Assembly (NCBI GenBank): GCA_030704615.1 | Contig: CM060731.1 | Span: forward strand, 44,762,001-44,826,000 | Length of the DNA stretch: 64,000 nt | Reading direction: 5' to 3' | Source: Takakia lepidozioides | Taxonomy: Eukaryota > Streptophyta > Takakiopsida > Takakiales > Takakiaceae | Part shown: piece by piece, positions 53,936-64,000 of the stretch | How positions within the stretch are numbered: position 1 is the first letter of the stretch | Layout: every line of letters begins with the position of its first letter | Program-made: the position numbers and the translations under genes | Notes under the pieces: generated by a model | Seen by the model: the letters and a program-made list of their open reading frames with translations, nothing else | The model's database searches: none | Told to the model about the DNA's origin: nothing

Positions 53936-55641
53936 GGTGTTCGATTGACTTGATCGTTTAGTGTTGCTGTCTTTACATTCCGAGGTGAGAGAACGGGATG
54001 CCAGAGCCTTATACGAGACACATGCTATCCACGTGTATACATCCCGTGGATGACCTGACCTTGGGCGGCGAGTCAATACACTGTTGTGGCGCAGGCGCAG
54101 CGGTCGGTGTGATTCTTACAGAGACACAGACACTCTCTTCCTGTGATATTTGAGTGTTCGATACTCAGACCCAGGTGTGTGCGGGAGTTTCATCTTCTTT
54201 GGTAACAAGGTGGGGAGCTACTTGCATTCGTATGCTCTTAGAAAGGTAAGAAATTGATCTACGGCCACTTTACAGAGAAAAGAAAGGAAGTTTATGTTCG
54301 GAGATTGCTTGCACGAGGAGGCCTAATCGATGCTTTTTACGGGAGCTTTTGGATCCTTCGAAGAGGGAGGGAGACCCTCTGCAACTGAGCCATGTTCTAG
54401 GGCAATTCACAGAAGCAGGGAGGGATTTTTGACGGGATTCGTTAGGTTGCCATCTCGAGGAGGACTGAGCTCTCCAGTCTAAGTCGGGGACTGGGTTGGC
54501 CGTGATGCGAATTTTTCTAACGCTCATCAGGAGCTAGGGGATGGCTTCTTCAGGTATCTACTAAGGTCCTTGATACTCATTTGCCCCCAATTGAATTTTG
54601 TATAGGTAGAATAACTTGGATCGAGCCCAAAAGGGTGATGGGTTTTCTTATCTTTGGTGAGGGAGATATAGAGAGGCATGCTCTTTGGTTTATTGTGAAG
54701 AATTCTTTCAAGGTATAGAGAGGTTATGGCTCGACCTGTGTACACTTGTATCAAGATGTAGTACGTAATTGGTCGATGGAAAACAATGTCGTTCATATAA
54801 TGTCTACGCGCTCGTATGTGAGCGGCCTCAGCTCTGGAGCACGCAGTCCATAAATTTGCACAGGGGGGGGGGAGTGGATGGGATTTCAGAGGTGCATAAG
54901 AAGCTAGGGTTGTGGTAGGGGACACCGGAAGAAAGCAAGTTGGAAAAAAATGAAAGCGTCCCTGAGGTGGTAGGTAAGTAAGAACTAGATGTTGCATGGG
55001 TCAGTGAACCGGGAGGAAAAGAACTGTTTGGAGGGTATGACAGTTTGTTTCTGATTGACGAGGATCAACATCACTGTAGATACGCCATATCAAATTTCCT
55101 TATTATAAGCAGTCTCATACTTGCAAGGAAGGTTATGGTGTCTTGGACGCGAGTGCTTCATTATATATAAGGATCTGAGGGCTAATTAGGGCAGCCCTTA
55201 GATCAGTCAAAATGGGTACATTTGTTTCTGCCACTGTTATCCTGGAGCGACAGCAGCTATGTGTTTGTTGGTATGTCCATGGCAGTCACTCCCCTGTCCA
55301 TCTCTGTAGAGAACTCTAGAGGATAGATTATGACTTACGGTAGATTAGAAGATCCCTTGGTGATGTCTGCCAGTTGGGTCTGGCTGAATACAATCAACTT
55401 TTTTTGGAGAGGTGTGGGAAGCAGCCTCTTCCATCTCCTGGTTGACAAAATTGATTGTGCATCCACCCTGTAGTTTGAGCCGCTTCTACATAATCATGTC
55501 GTTCTTGGACCTTACACCCCTCTGATGCTCATGCATGGTAATAACTTTCTGTTCATTTCACGTTTCCTGATTGTTGAATCTAGGTTTCTTTTGAAGTTGG
55601 AGAAAATTCTGATTATCCCCCGTCTTTCTGGTTGATACCAG
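53936..55641. other. Upstream region of PEX13
   Basis: No supported coding sequence. It should contain the PEX13 promoter and a small first exon with the start codon, which I could not place. A GGGGGGGG-AG run is at ~54865-54875. Confidence 0.5.
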
Positions 55642-57796
55642 GGCGACCAGCACCACCAAAGCCATGGGAGCGGGCAGGGACACAGCAAAATAATGGGCCA
55701 TCTCCGTTTGCTCCCCCTTCAAACACCAGCAGTACTGCTACCATTGTTGCGTCTACGGATGTCGCAAATATATCGGCGAAACCTTGGGAGACAAAAACAG
55801 TCGACAGCGGAATTACCCGGACCATTCCTGTCACTGATGGAGACTCTATGGGGCGGCCTATGCCTCCGCGACCTTGGGAGCAACCCAGTAGCGGTAAGCT
55901 GTTAAGCATGCTAAAGCTTGGAGTCAGGTCGTTGTTCTTCTTCTTAATAAAGTGGATGAGGAATTGTACATTACATCAGACTTCTTGAAACCTAACACAT
56001 GCCAGCAACAGCAGAGTTATGATTGCACTGTCTCCACACTACATGTGATGGTCTTGAATGAGTTGGTCTCTCTCTCTCTCTCTTTTCTCTTGTGTTCGGC
56101 TCAAACTGGGCGCGGGGTCAATGGCCACAAGGCTACGGCAAACAACGTACATTCTCTCAGTCTCTCTCACAATATATTCACGGAGCTTCATTATCAGACT
56201 GTAGATCGACCAATAAAGCACAGAGAGAGGATATAATGATATATTTATTTGTTTATTGTATTTCATGCCACAAGATGTAAGGGTTGTACCACATGCAACA
56301 TCTGTTATGCAGAAGCACATTCTATTACGCGTTGTGCGAGATGTGGCTCATGGGTTTGTGTTCTTATCCATGTGGTCTGGAGTTTTATGTATGCAAAGCT
56401 GCTTCTTGGGGTCTGATTTTGGTGTTGTGTCTGATTGCAGGCTACGGCACAATGACAAGTTATAACAGGCCCCTATATGGCACAGCCAACATGTACGGTG
56501 GAAACAACTCTTATGGAAATCCCTATGGGAGTGCTCTTGGAGGCTATGGGAGCACCTATGGAGGAGGCTATGGCTATGGCAGCAATTATGGTGGACTGTA
56601 TAATAGATATAGTGGTGGCATGGGGGGCTATGCTGGGGGAATGGGGCCTATGGGGGGCTATGGCATGGGTTTGGGATCTCCCTATGGTTATGGTGGACCA
56701 GCGGATCCAAATGATCCCAACCGAGGCCCTCCACCAGGACCACCTAGTTTCTGGCAGTCCATGCTCCATGCGGTATGATACGTCTTCAAGGATATCAGCT
56801 GTCTCGGGCTCTCATACAGTCTTCTCATGTCACATGTTTCACCAGTGCATTTGTACATATTCCTTAAGATATGTGTACAACGTACTGATGGCATTGCCTC
56901 TGCAACACCTCAATAATAGGGCAATATAATATGAGCTCTATGAGTCAGATGCAGTCATGTGATAGCATCCTCTGTCCTTGGGGATTAGAGTCTGAGCATC
57001 TTTTTGTTGTGTCTGTCCAGTTACATAGTGTGTTGAGCTTCTTTGGACGACTGTCAATATTGGTGGATGAGAATACACAAGCTTTTCACTTCTTCATCAC
57101 CGCTCTGCTTCAGGTTCTTACTTCCCTCTTGAGGCTCTTTGTTGCAAGAAGTTTTTGTCTTCCATTCTTTTCCCCTGTTTACAGGGAATTTTTTTCTTGC
57201 AGGGCAGGGGAGAGAGCTAATTTCAACAGGCCTCAACATCTATATGAATGTATATAACTGAGGATGTATCTGTGAGTGATTTGCTTTGCCAGTATAAGAG
57301 ATACATGGTCTTTGGTATGTGATTCAATAGTTTAACTGCCTTAGTCCCCACCACTCAACATCTGATCTTGAAGGTTGATCTTTTGTCTAGCTTTTGCAAA
57401 CACAAAGGTGATAAGAGTGGGTTAGAAGTTACTATTGTGGTGCAATATGTAGAACAGAACTGCAGCCCAACGGTATCAGCAGTGATTTGGTGGTTTTGTT
57501 CTTGAATCCAATGGTATGGTAAGCCTGGGGCAGCAGAAAGAAGGATCCTTAACTGCATACTGACTTGATGTTTGCAGCTATGTGATCGAGCTGGTTTACT
57601 GTATGGAGAGTTAGCTCGGTTTGTGCTGGGAATCTTGGGCTTCCGCATCAGAGGTAGGGCCCGCTCCAAAGCAGGAGCCAGGGCCCTGCAGGCAGCAGGC
57701 CATAAAGATACTGGAGGGAAAGCTACTGCTGGAGATGGTGGGTGGGATTCTGTGTGGTCTGAGGGTGCTAACAATAGGTCCTCTCAAAAGCCATAG
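55642..57796 (+). CDS. PEX13: Peroxin 13 (peroxisomal import docking protein), 5' exon not placed
   Basis: PEX13 is a peroxisomal membrane protein of the docking complex that receives PEX5/PEX7 with cargo. Exons: 55642-55893, 56441-56772, 57021-57113, 57578-57796; introns are GT-AG and phases agree (1, 0, 0). Exon 1 gives RPAPPKPWERAG and PMPPRPWEQ. Exon 2 is the Gly/Tyr-rich region (YGTMTSYNRPLYG, GGYGSTYGGGYGYGSNYGG) ending GPPPGPPSFWQSML. Exons 3-4 are the membrane-associated part (FFGRLSILVDENTQAFHFFI then TALLQLCDRAGLLYGELARF). It ends NNRSSQKP. About 298 residues are covered against ~300 for plant PEX13, so only a few N-terminal residues are missing. Like other plant PEX13 proteins it shows no SH3 domain. 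Intron 1 holds a LINE-terminal-type repeat. Confidence 0.95.
56069..56165. repeat. LINE-terminal-like repeat inside PEX13 intron 1
   Basis: A (CT)n tract followed by CAAACTGGGCGCGGGGTCAA and AAGGCTACGGCAAACAACGT. The reverse complement of the same sequence lies at 36252-36305, and a diverged one at 37920-37985 next to the (AG)n tract. It is a mobile repeat end, probably of a LINE or SINE. Confidence 0.78.
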
Positions 57797-60700
57797 TTAG
57801 AATGCATTTGTGTCCCTCAGCTTCCTATAGATTGTTCAGTCATTAGACTGGCCCCACAGGTCATGATCCCTGTTTGAACCACTCATGTCCATAGCCATGA
57901 CACATGGTTCACCCAGCTGTGGTCCACGATTCATGGCAAGCCATCCAGGTACCTAAGGTCTTGTTAGTTTCTACGGAAAGACTGGGCACAAGTAGTGCTA
58001 GTCACTTGATTAAGTGGCTGTCTCTTCCCCTTACAGTTTGGCTCTTCAGGTTTAGAAGAACTTGACTGTGGTCATCAGGTATGTAACATATGCTATGTTC
58101 AGCTGTGCACCCATGAAGAGTGTTTTTTGAGGACCGTAGTAAGTTTATTTTGTATGGCACATCCTGGTTGGTGTTCAGTGACCCAGACCATGCATTTAGT
58201 TATTGGGACTTCTTCATTTGCAGTAAGACATACCTTCTGGTTTCAGATTTTTCCATGGGGCAGTATTTTTTGGGTGGTTTTTCTTGTTTTTTCCAAAATA
58301 GCCCCAGGGGCCACATATAAATTCCATCCAGCACCCATGATGTGACAAGAATAACAAGGTGGCAGGGCTAGAAAAGTGGCTATATACTGGCACGTTTTAA
58401 TGGGTTCATGTAGGCACAAGCCTGGTATTCAACTACTTTGGTCGAATTTTTTGGTTTTTATCCCCCATAATTCCTTTGTACAAGTAGCGGACAGCTGACC
58501 CATTTCCAGATCAAAATCTACCGATTTTTTTGCCCCCGGAGCAAAACAGGATTTTCCACATGTTTTAGGAATATTCAGAGAGTTCTTGGGGACAGTTACA
58601 CCCATTTGTACAGTCACCCCGCTTGGGTCTTTTTATAAAGCTATGCAGGGTTGTGTGTTTTTAATATTCAGAGAATGCAGTGTTTGACAACCAACATTTA
58701 GCCCAATGGTAAGGGCACAAGCAGCCTCACCACTGGTTAATGAGATGACATAACCTTGCCAAGGCGGAGAGCTATGGCGTGTAAGGTGGGGGAGGAAAAG
58801 ACGAAAGAGAGGGAGAGAGTACATCAAGGTTGGTTATCATGAAATTGAATTTAACTTAGAAACTTGTAAGTTGACAAAGAGGGGAGAAACGGGTCAGGGG
58901 TGTTTGGCTAATAGTGGGCCACCAGCCTTTCATGTACAAACCAAGTAACTAGCACTTATGAACTAGCTGGGGATAAAGCTCTCATATTTTCTAGTCATGG
59001 CTCCAAGTACATGGTTTAAATAAGTGACAAGAAACAGTTTATGGTCACAAAAAGGTTCTAGAACATGAAATGTTGAAGGCTTGTTCTTGGGTTCAAGAGG
59101 TCCATGATCAAGACAGTATCGTGTATCGTCGCCGTCACCACTGACAATCAGAAACACCCACTGTGTTTGGGGGAAACTTGTCTCCATATTGATGGACTGC
59201 GAGTGCTTATTGTGGCCACCAAAGAGATTCCTACAAGGAATTAAGGGACAATTTGATACATGGCACACCCTCTTTGGAAACTTTCGAAGGACATCTCCAA
59301 CGCTGAGCATGCAATCTAATTAGGCAAGACTCTCCAACCCCGGTTCATCTGGGTGTATTCGAACCAGCCTAGACGATGTGTTGTGCTCTAATTCGCATGT
59401 TGTCCACACATTCACTTGGCTATCTGTTTTGGTGTTATACATGTCTGTAGCAATCCAATTCGCCAACCAAGCGTAGTTTGCACACACACAGAATTGAGAT
59501 GCGATCTAATTTGACCAGATCGTACGAACATTTAAGACTCGTAAGATTTAGAGTCAGTGCGTTGGCTCACAGTTTCGGTTTCTCTTATTACTTATTCCTA
59601 GTTCGTTTGGTTCGATGGCGGTACGAAAAGGTCGGTACACGACACAATGCAATGAGTAGGGCGTGGGGCTCCAAGCATATTCCTAGTTGTTCTATTTCCC
59701 ATGTGTAATTCCTGTAAGTAGACAAGGCGGGAAGCATGACAACAGTTGTCGATTCAACTCCTTTTCAACACGTCATCTTGAGTCCTCCCAGATTTTCTCC
59801 TGGGCAATATATAAACCAACTCTTCGCCCAAATCCGCAGAACCCAACTGAGCAAGACGTCTCCATTCATTACTTAGAAAGTGTGGGTGGACGAGGGGTTC
59901 TCATCTCCAGCAGATGCCTCGTGGATTTCATATCCAGACCAGCATCTGCTATAAACACGCTGAGCTCATGTGAAGTCACTGAGGATTGAGAGATAGTCAA
60001 AACCCAAAACCCACAGAGATCTCAGATACCACAAAAACCATGGTGGGCCCCAGGTAATGTTCGCAGCTTGATACAGTTCCCTATGCAAAAGTATGTAATG
60101 TTCATGAATCTTGGTAGTGCTGTTTCGCAAACACCCGGGGTAACGCTGCCTTACAGGTGATCGCGGCCCTCCCTTTGCGGGCGGCCCACCCTTGCCTCGA
60201 GGGGTGGGGGAGCATTCAGATATGGCATACATACATATGCAGATGAGGGTCCTACTTAGAGGAACGGACAGAGGTTGATTTGTGTGAGCCATGTTTTGGG
60301 GATGTGAGATTAGTAGAGAGGAAGTGATGAGGGGGTCGCTAAGAGAGAGTGGAGAATGTGGGATAGTGCACAACCTGCGCTCCACAAGGAATGTGAAGGA
60401 AGGGGAGAAGGAGACCAAGGACATATGTGTTTGTGTTGGATTTAGTGAGAGTGTTCGTCGTTGTGTGTATTGTGGAAAAGTTGGGTGGGACTGTGGGTGT
60501 GTGAAGCTTGTGGACGGGCTTGGGTTTTACACGGAATAGGAAGGCCAATATATGGGAACAGGGTTGACCCTCGCTGTTGGAGCGAGTTCATTTAGAGCGA
60601 GGCAGTGCCAGAGAGGAGAACAACATTGGAGGCAGGCTCACATTTGCGTTGGCTAGAGCCGGCTGGAGTGGGTAGGAGCTAGGAAGGAAGCTGATGGAAT

Positions 60701-61703
60701 GCTGAGAGACGAGGCGGGTTGCTCGAGAGTGATCTTTAAACCACGGTTGCTTGCACTCTCCTTATCACCCTCCTCCCAACCCCGAGGAACGTCCTTCCTA
60801 TCCATGAGCATATGGTTTATAGTTCGGGTTCTGACACAATCCCTGGCTAACTAGAGCAGTGCATTGACGACCCAGTTCTCGGCACGCATTTCTGCCTTTC
60901 CACTTCTTACCGGTTATAGATGAAGGCATTCGTAATCTAATTCTCGATTGCTTGTGCCAATAAGTGCTCGAAACGATTGACTTGCAACATTGCCTTAGGT
61001 TGCTTAAGCATTGCTCCACTATTTTGGTAGAGGTTTTATCATCTACATGCCGAGGTTTATGCGCGTACAGATTGTGGTTCAGTTCAGAGCTTCTTGGTCG
61101 ACTGACTTACAGAGCTATTAGCTGCAGCAGCTTCTGTTCTTGGATTACAAGAACCAAGGCACAAACTTAATACTGTAATCAAGAGTCCGCCACCTGCTCT
61201 CCATCTGCAGCTATGCCCCATGTTTGGGCTTCCCCTGAAGTCACATGGGATTCTTCATCCCACAACTATTTGTGATGTAGTAAGCTCTATGGCCTGATAT
61301 AGAAGTCAAGGACAGGACCCAATGCGTTTGAGAGTGATCAGAAGATGCATTTCATTTCCCTTGAGTTACCAGCTCCTTTTCTGGGCAGACTCTCCTCAGA
61401 TGGTCTGGTAATGTTAAGCTGTATCATGAAGACAGTGGTGCATACTGGGAAGATGATCATGCTTGAGTTCAACATCTGAAACTTACACCATTTTTTTGTT
61501 CAAATTGTTGTTAGATTCCCACCAAGCAAACTACTCGCCCTAACCTAGGAAACATCTAGTGCAAAGGGGAAATTTACCGCGAATCTCACATCTTCTATTG
61601 ACCTCCTTGCATCATGGATGATTTTGACAAACGACTAGGTAGCGTCCATGTGCTTCGTCCCCCCTGGAAGCAGTAGCTTAATCTATGTTCTACTTTCTGT
61701 CAG
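57797..61703. other. Long stretch without a supported gene
   Basis: About 3.9 kb. It contains the PEX13 3' flank, repeat arm B at 58627-58662, and probably the promoter and first exon(s) of the gene starting by 61704. No frame in it has recognisable protein motifs. Confidence 0.5.
58627..58662. repeat. Dispersed repeat arm B
   Basis: CTTGGGTCTTTTTATAAAGC and TATGCAGGGTTG form the reverse complement of arm A at 53894-53935. Confidence 0.8.
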
Positions 61704-63882
61704 GAGCATGTTCAGGAACACCGTCTACCAAGTGCAGGAAAAAATGCACCATCAAGACCTGCATACAATAAAACACAGGATTTCATCTCTGCATCAAGCC
61801 CTGTGAACATGAGATCTCAAACCAACCAGCGCTTGGGGCCTGGGAGGAACCGCAAAGGGCAGCCCATGGGTCAGAGGACAGATGGCCCTAACTGGGCTAT
61901 GCTTGCTGGAGGAATTATTGTGACTGCTGTGAGTGTGGTGATTGGTCGGAGGCAGAGGCAATCTGAGGGAGGCAAGGTGGAGGACAGAGGTGACAAATCT
62001 GGCAAGGCGCAGCTAGCAAATCACCACGGTAATCTTGGCTGTACTTCAAGCTGTAACCCACTGATGCATCTCCAAGTCTTTAGTTTTTCATATGTTCCAC
62101 ACATTCTGAATTGGCTTCTTTTGCAGCGCAATTTTGTAGACACTGTGCTCCGGCACTGAAACTTGTGTCTGAGTCTGCCTCACACATATGTATTGGCTTG
62201 CTCACCTCAAATAGGTGCTAACTAGTTAACTGTGCTTGCAGACATCCCTGAGCCCATGAATAGACACTCCCCAGGCATGGCTGTTGGTGCACACCAGGAC
62301 AGCCAAGATGACAGAGTCACTCAGCTTCCACAGGCCACTCCTGTACCAGGTGGTTCTGCTTCATAGCTCCTTTCTGTAGCTGAATGCAGGCAAAGTGCAC
62401 TGCAAGCTGGAAACTTCCATAATTTTGTACCTTGGGCTTCCTGTCATGGGGGTAGAGACAGAAGTTTTGCTCCTTCTGTATATCTGTTTGTGTGCCTGTT
62501 GTCGAGTAATTCTCCCTTTCCAAAGCAGTATCACTTTTCTCCACTCGCTGCCATTCTCGCTTGAGGATTGTTGTGTACATATCCTCTGCCCTCTTGTTTG
62601 ATGATCGTTGTGCCTTGCATTTCAGATTTGTTTCTAACAGCCTATGCTGACAATGTCTGCAAAACTCCAGCAGGCAACACAGGCATTCAGCCACATTTGA
62701 ATGGCCTTCACTTGGATAGTCGCTTGGATGGGGCAGGTCCTTCTTTCCATTCTCAATTTCAGTTTCACTCCCAGAGGTCTCGGCCTGCAAAACGTCCAGC
62801 CCCTCCCACTTCATCCCCCCCTTCTCCCCTGCTATGTGATGAAGCTACAAGCATCTCAGTGACACCTTCCCCTACCCAGGAAAATGGGCAGTCTAGTCCA
62901 CATAGCTTTTCAGCTCTGCGGACAGGAATATCAGGAAAGCGTGACATGGTGCACAGGTTACGGCAGCAGCTGAAGAGTCGAGATGAGATGATATTTGACA
63001 TGCAGTCACACCAAGATCAAGTTATGGGAATGCATCATACCCGCACTGCAGATTTGCAAGCGCGTCTTGAGGCAACTAGTAAGGCACTGTTCGAGTCAAA
63101 TCGAGAGGTCCAGCGCCTGCAAAGGGCGTTGGCTGGTCAGGGTACCAAGCCTGTTGCCATCTCACATAACTTCTGTGGGTCTGTTGGAGGCGGAAAATTG
63201 ACAGCCAATGAGATGGACAGATCTCGAATTGAAGCCTTGATGCCTGTGAGTGCCCAGTGCATCCTAACACCAATTGAACATATAATCCAGAATGCCTATG
63301 CCGCCTCTGCACTATTTATCTTGTTCATCTTTGGAGTTTCATGGTGTGCCGTTTTCATGGTCAAAGCTATATCTAAAGTTAGAGTATGGACGGTTTAGAT
63401 GGCTACAATCTGTTGAATACAATGGGGTTAATAGACATCGTCATCCTCTGGAGCATCTATGCAAGGGCCTCATACATACAGTTGTGCCATATTGACAGGA
63501 TCTAGTTGTTTGATATGGAGTGCAGAAGCTAGTTGGGGAGATCTCCTTGATTTATATGCTTTCACAATGGGAGGTTTGCTGATGTGTTGGACTGGTTTTG
63601 GTAAATGATGTGTAGGATGTGAAGGCGCTAGTTTGGGAGGCAAGGAGGCTGGCAGGGGAAGTCATGCGGTTAGAAGGGGAGAAAAGAGAGACAGAGCAGG
63701 TGGGCCAAGCTATGTCAAAACAATATGAAGCACTTGTCCACAAAGTCCAAAAGATGGAGGCTGATTTGGAAGTGGCAAAGAAATCGGGTCTTGATAAGGA
63801 TTGCCGGCTTGAAACAAATGAGAAAGAGCTTTTGAAGTTTACTCATGCTCTGCATGACCTTCAGCTCAAGCTGGACTCTCAG
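61704..63882 (+). CDS. Plant coiled-coil membrane-associated protein, partial (continues to the right)
   Basis: Exons: 61704-62028, 62242-62349, 62626-63245, 63616-63882; all have AG/GT borders and their phases fit (1, 1, 0, 0). Exon A has TDGPNWAMLAGGIIVTAVSV then VIGRRQRQ, a single hydrophobic segment after a DGPNWA motif that I associate with an uncharacterised plant-specific family. Exon C is Ser/Pro-rich and then helical (DMVHRLRQQLKSRDEMIFDM, ADLQARLEATSKALFESNRE, VQRLQRAL). Exon D is pure coiled coil (WEARRLAGEVMRLEGEKRET; KVQKMEADLEVAKKSG). Upstream start and downstream exons are outside what I can place. Function unknown; a structural or tethering role would fit coiled coil plus membrane segment, but that is inference. 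Confidence 0.8.
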
Positions 63883-64000
63883 GTTGGTATACGTATAACT
63901 CGCATATTGTGAGGCTTCCCCAATATATACCACCCAAGAAGTGGAGTGAACATGATTTCTTTTCCTGGTGCACTAGCTACTATGAGATCAGGGGGAAAGA
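63883..64000 (+). other. Intron at the right edge
   Basis: Begins with the donor GTTGGTAT. The remaining bases have no coding features. Confidence 0.5.

Noticed and set aside
58690-58765. Possible tRNA around AGCCCAATGGTAAGGGCA
   Set aside because: A D-arm-like start, but no GGTTCGAATCC-type T-loop and no pairing acceptor stem.
60291-60539. 82-codon plus-strand frame with several Cys
   Set aside because: No domain pattern, low-complexity G-rich sequence, and a competing minus frame of equal length; not enough to call a gene.

Overview
The window is nuclear DNA of a streptophyte (green-lineage plant). Evidence for this is a split PEX13 gene, an organelle-type RluA pseudouridine synthase, plant-type PPR (pentatricopeptide) fragments with YAKCG/ERDVVSWNAM blocks, a CACTA (En/Spm) transposon with TNP2 and TNPA genes, and Ty3/gypsy chromoviruses primed by initiator tRNA-Met. 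A CVNH (cyanovirin-like) gene and a retrotransposon carrying a DNA methyltransferase point to a seed-free lineage (fern, lycophyte, bryophyte or charophyte) rather than a flowering plant. I cannot name the species. No rRNA, tRNA or CRISPR was found.

Region 1 (1-28.9 kb) is an old gene-like locus on the plus strand, broken by nested retrotransposons. Its exons encode unknown protein and at least two FCP1/NIF-type phosphatase domains. Short palindromes lie between its coding blocks. Chromovirus I (2716-9670, 5-bp target duplication CGGAG) sits in one exon. A different Ty3/gypsy element (III, coding core 11.3-24.7 kb, minus strand) separates the start of a phosphatase domain from the rest of it. 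Chromovirus II (16198-22702, target duplication TCCGC) sits inside element III. Element III carries a DNMT3-like cytosine-5 methyltransferase between protease and reverse transcriptase. Two repeat tracts lie at 25.3-25.9 kb.

Region 2 (29-44.7 kb) holds four inverted-repeat hairpins, PPR debris and a large CACTA transposon. TNP2 runs on the minus strand (35078 to 31269). A TNPA-like gene runs on the plus strand from 35108, only about 30 bp from the TNP2 start codon. Its 3' half contains an FCP1/NIF-type phosphatase domain spliced in frame to a TNPA-like C-terminus. LINE fragments fill its long intron. The right CACTA terminus is at 44683; the left one was not found.

Region 3 (44.7-64 kb) has a frameshifted Cys-rich gene, a two-exon secreted single-repeat CVNH gene (minus), a foldback hairpin, hAT-like termini, a PPR fragment, a LINE 3' part (minus), a two-exon pseudouridine synthase (minus), PEX13 (plus), and five exons of a plant coiled-coil membrane protein (plus) that runs off the right end. 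PEX13, the synthase, the CVNH gene and the coiled-coil gene have clean GT-AG introns with matching phases and look functional. Most of the rest is mobile-element sequence or decayed copies.
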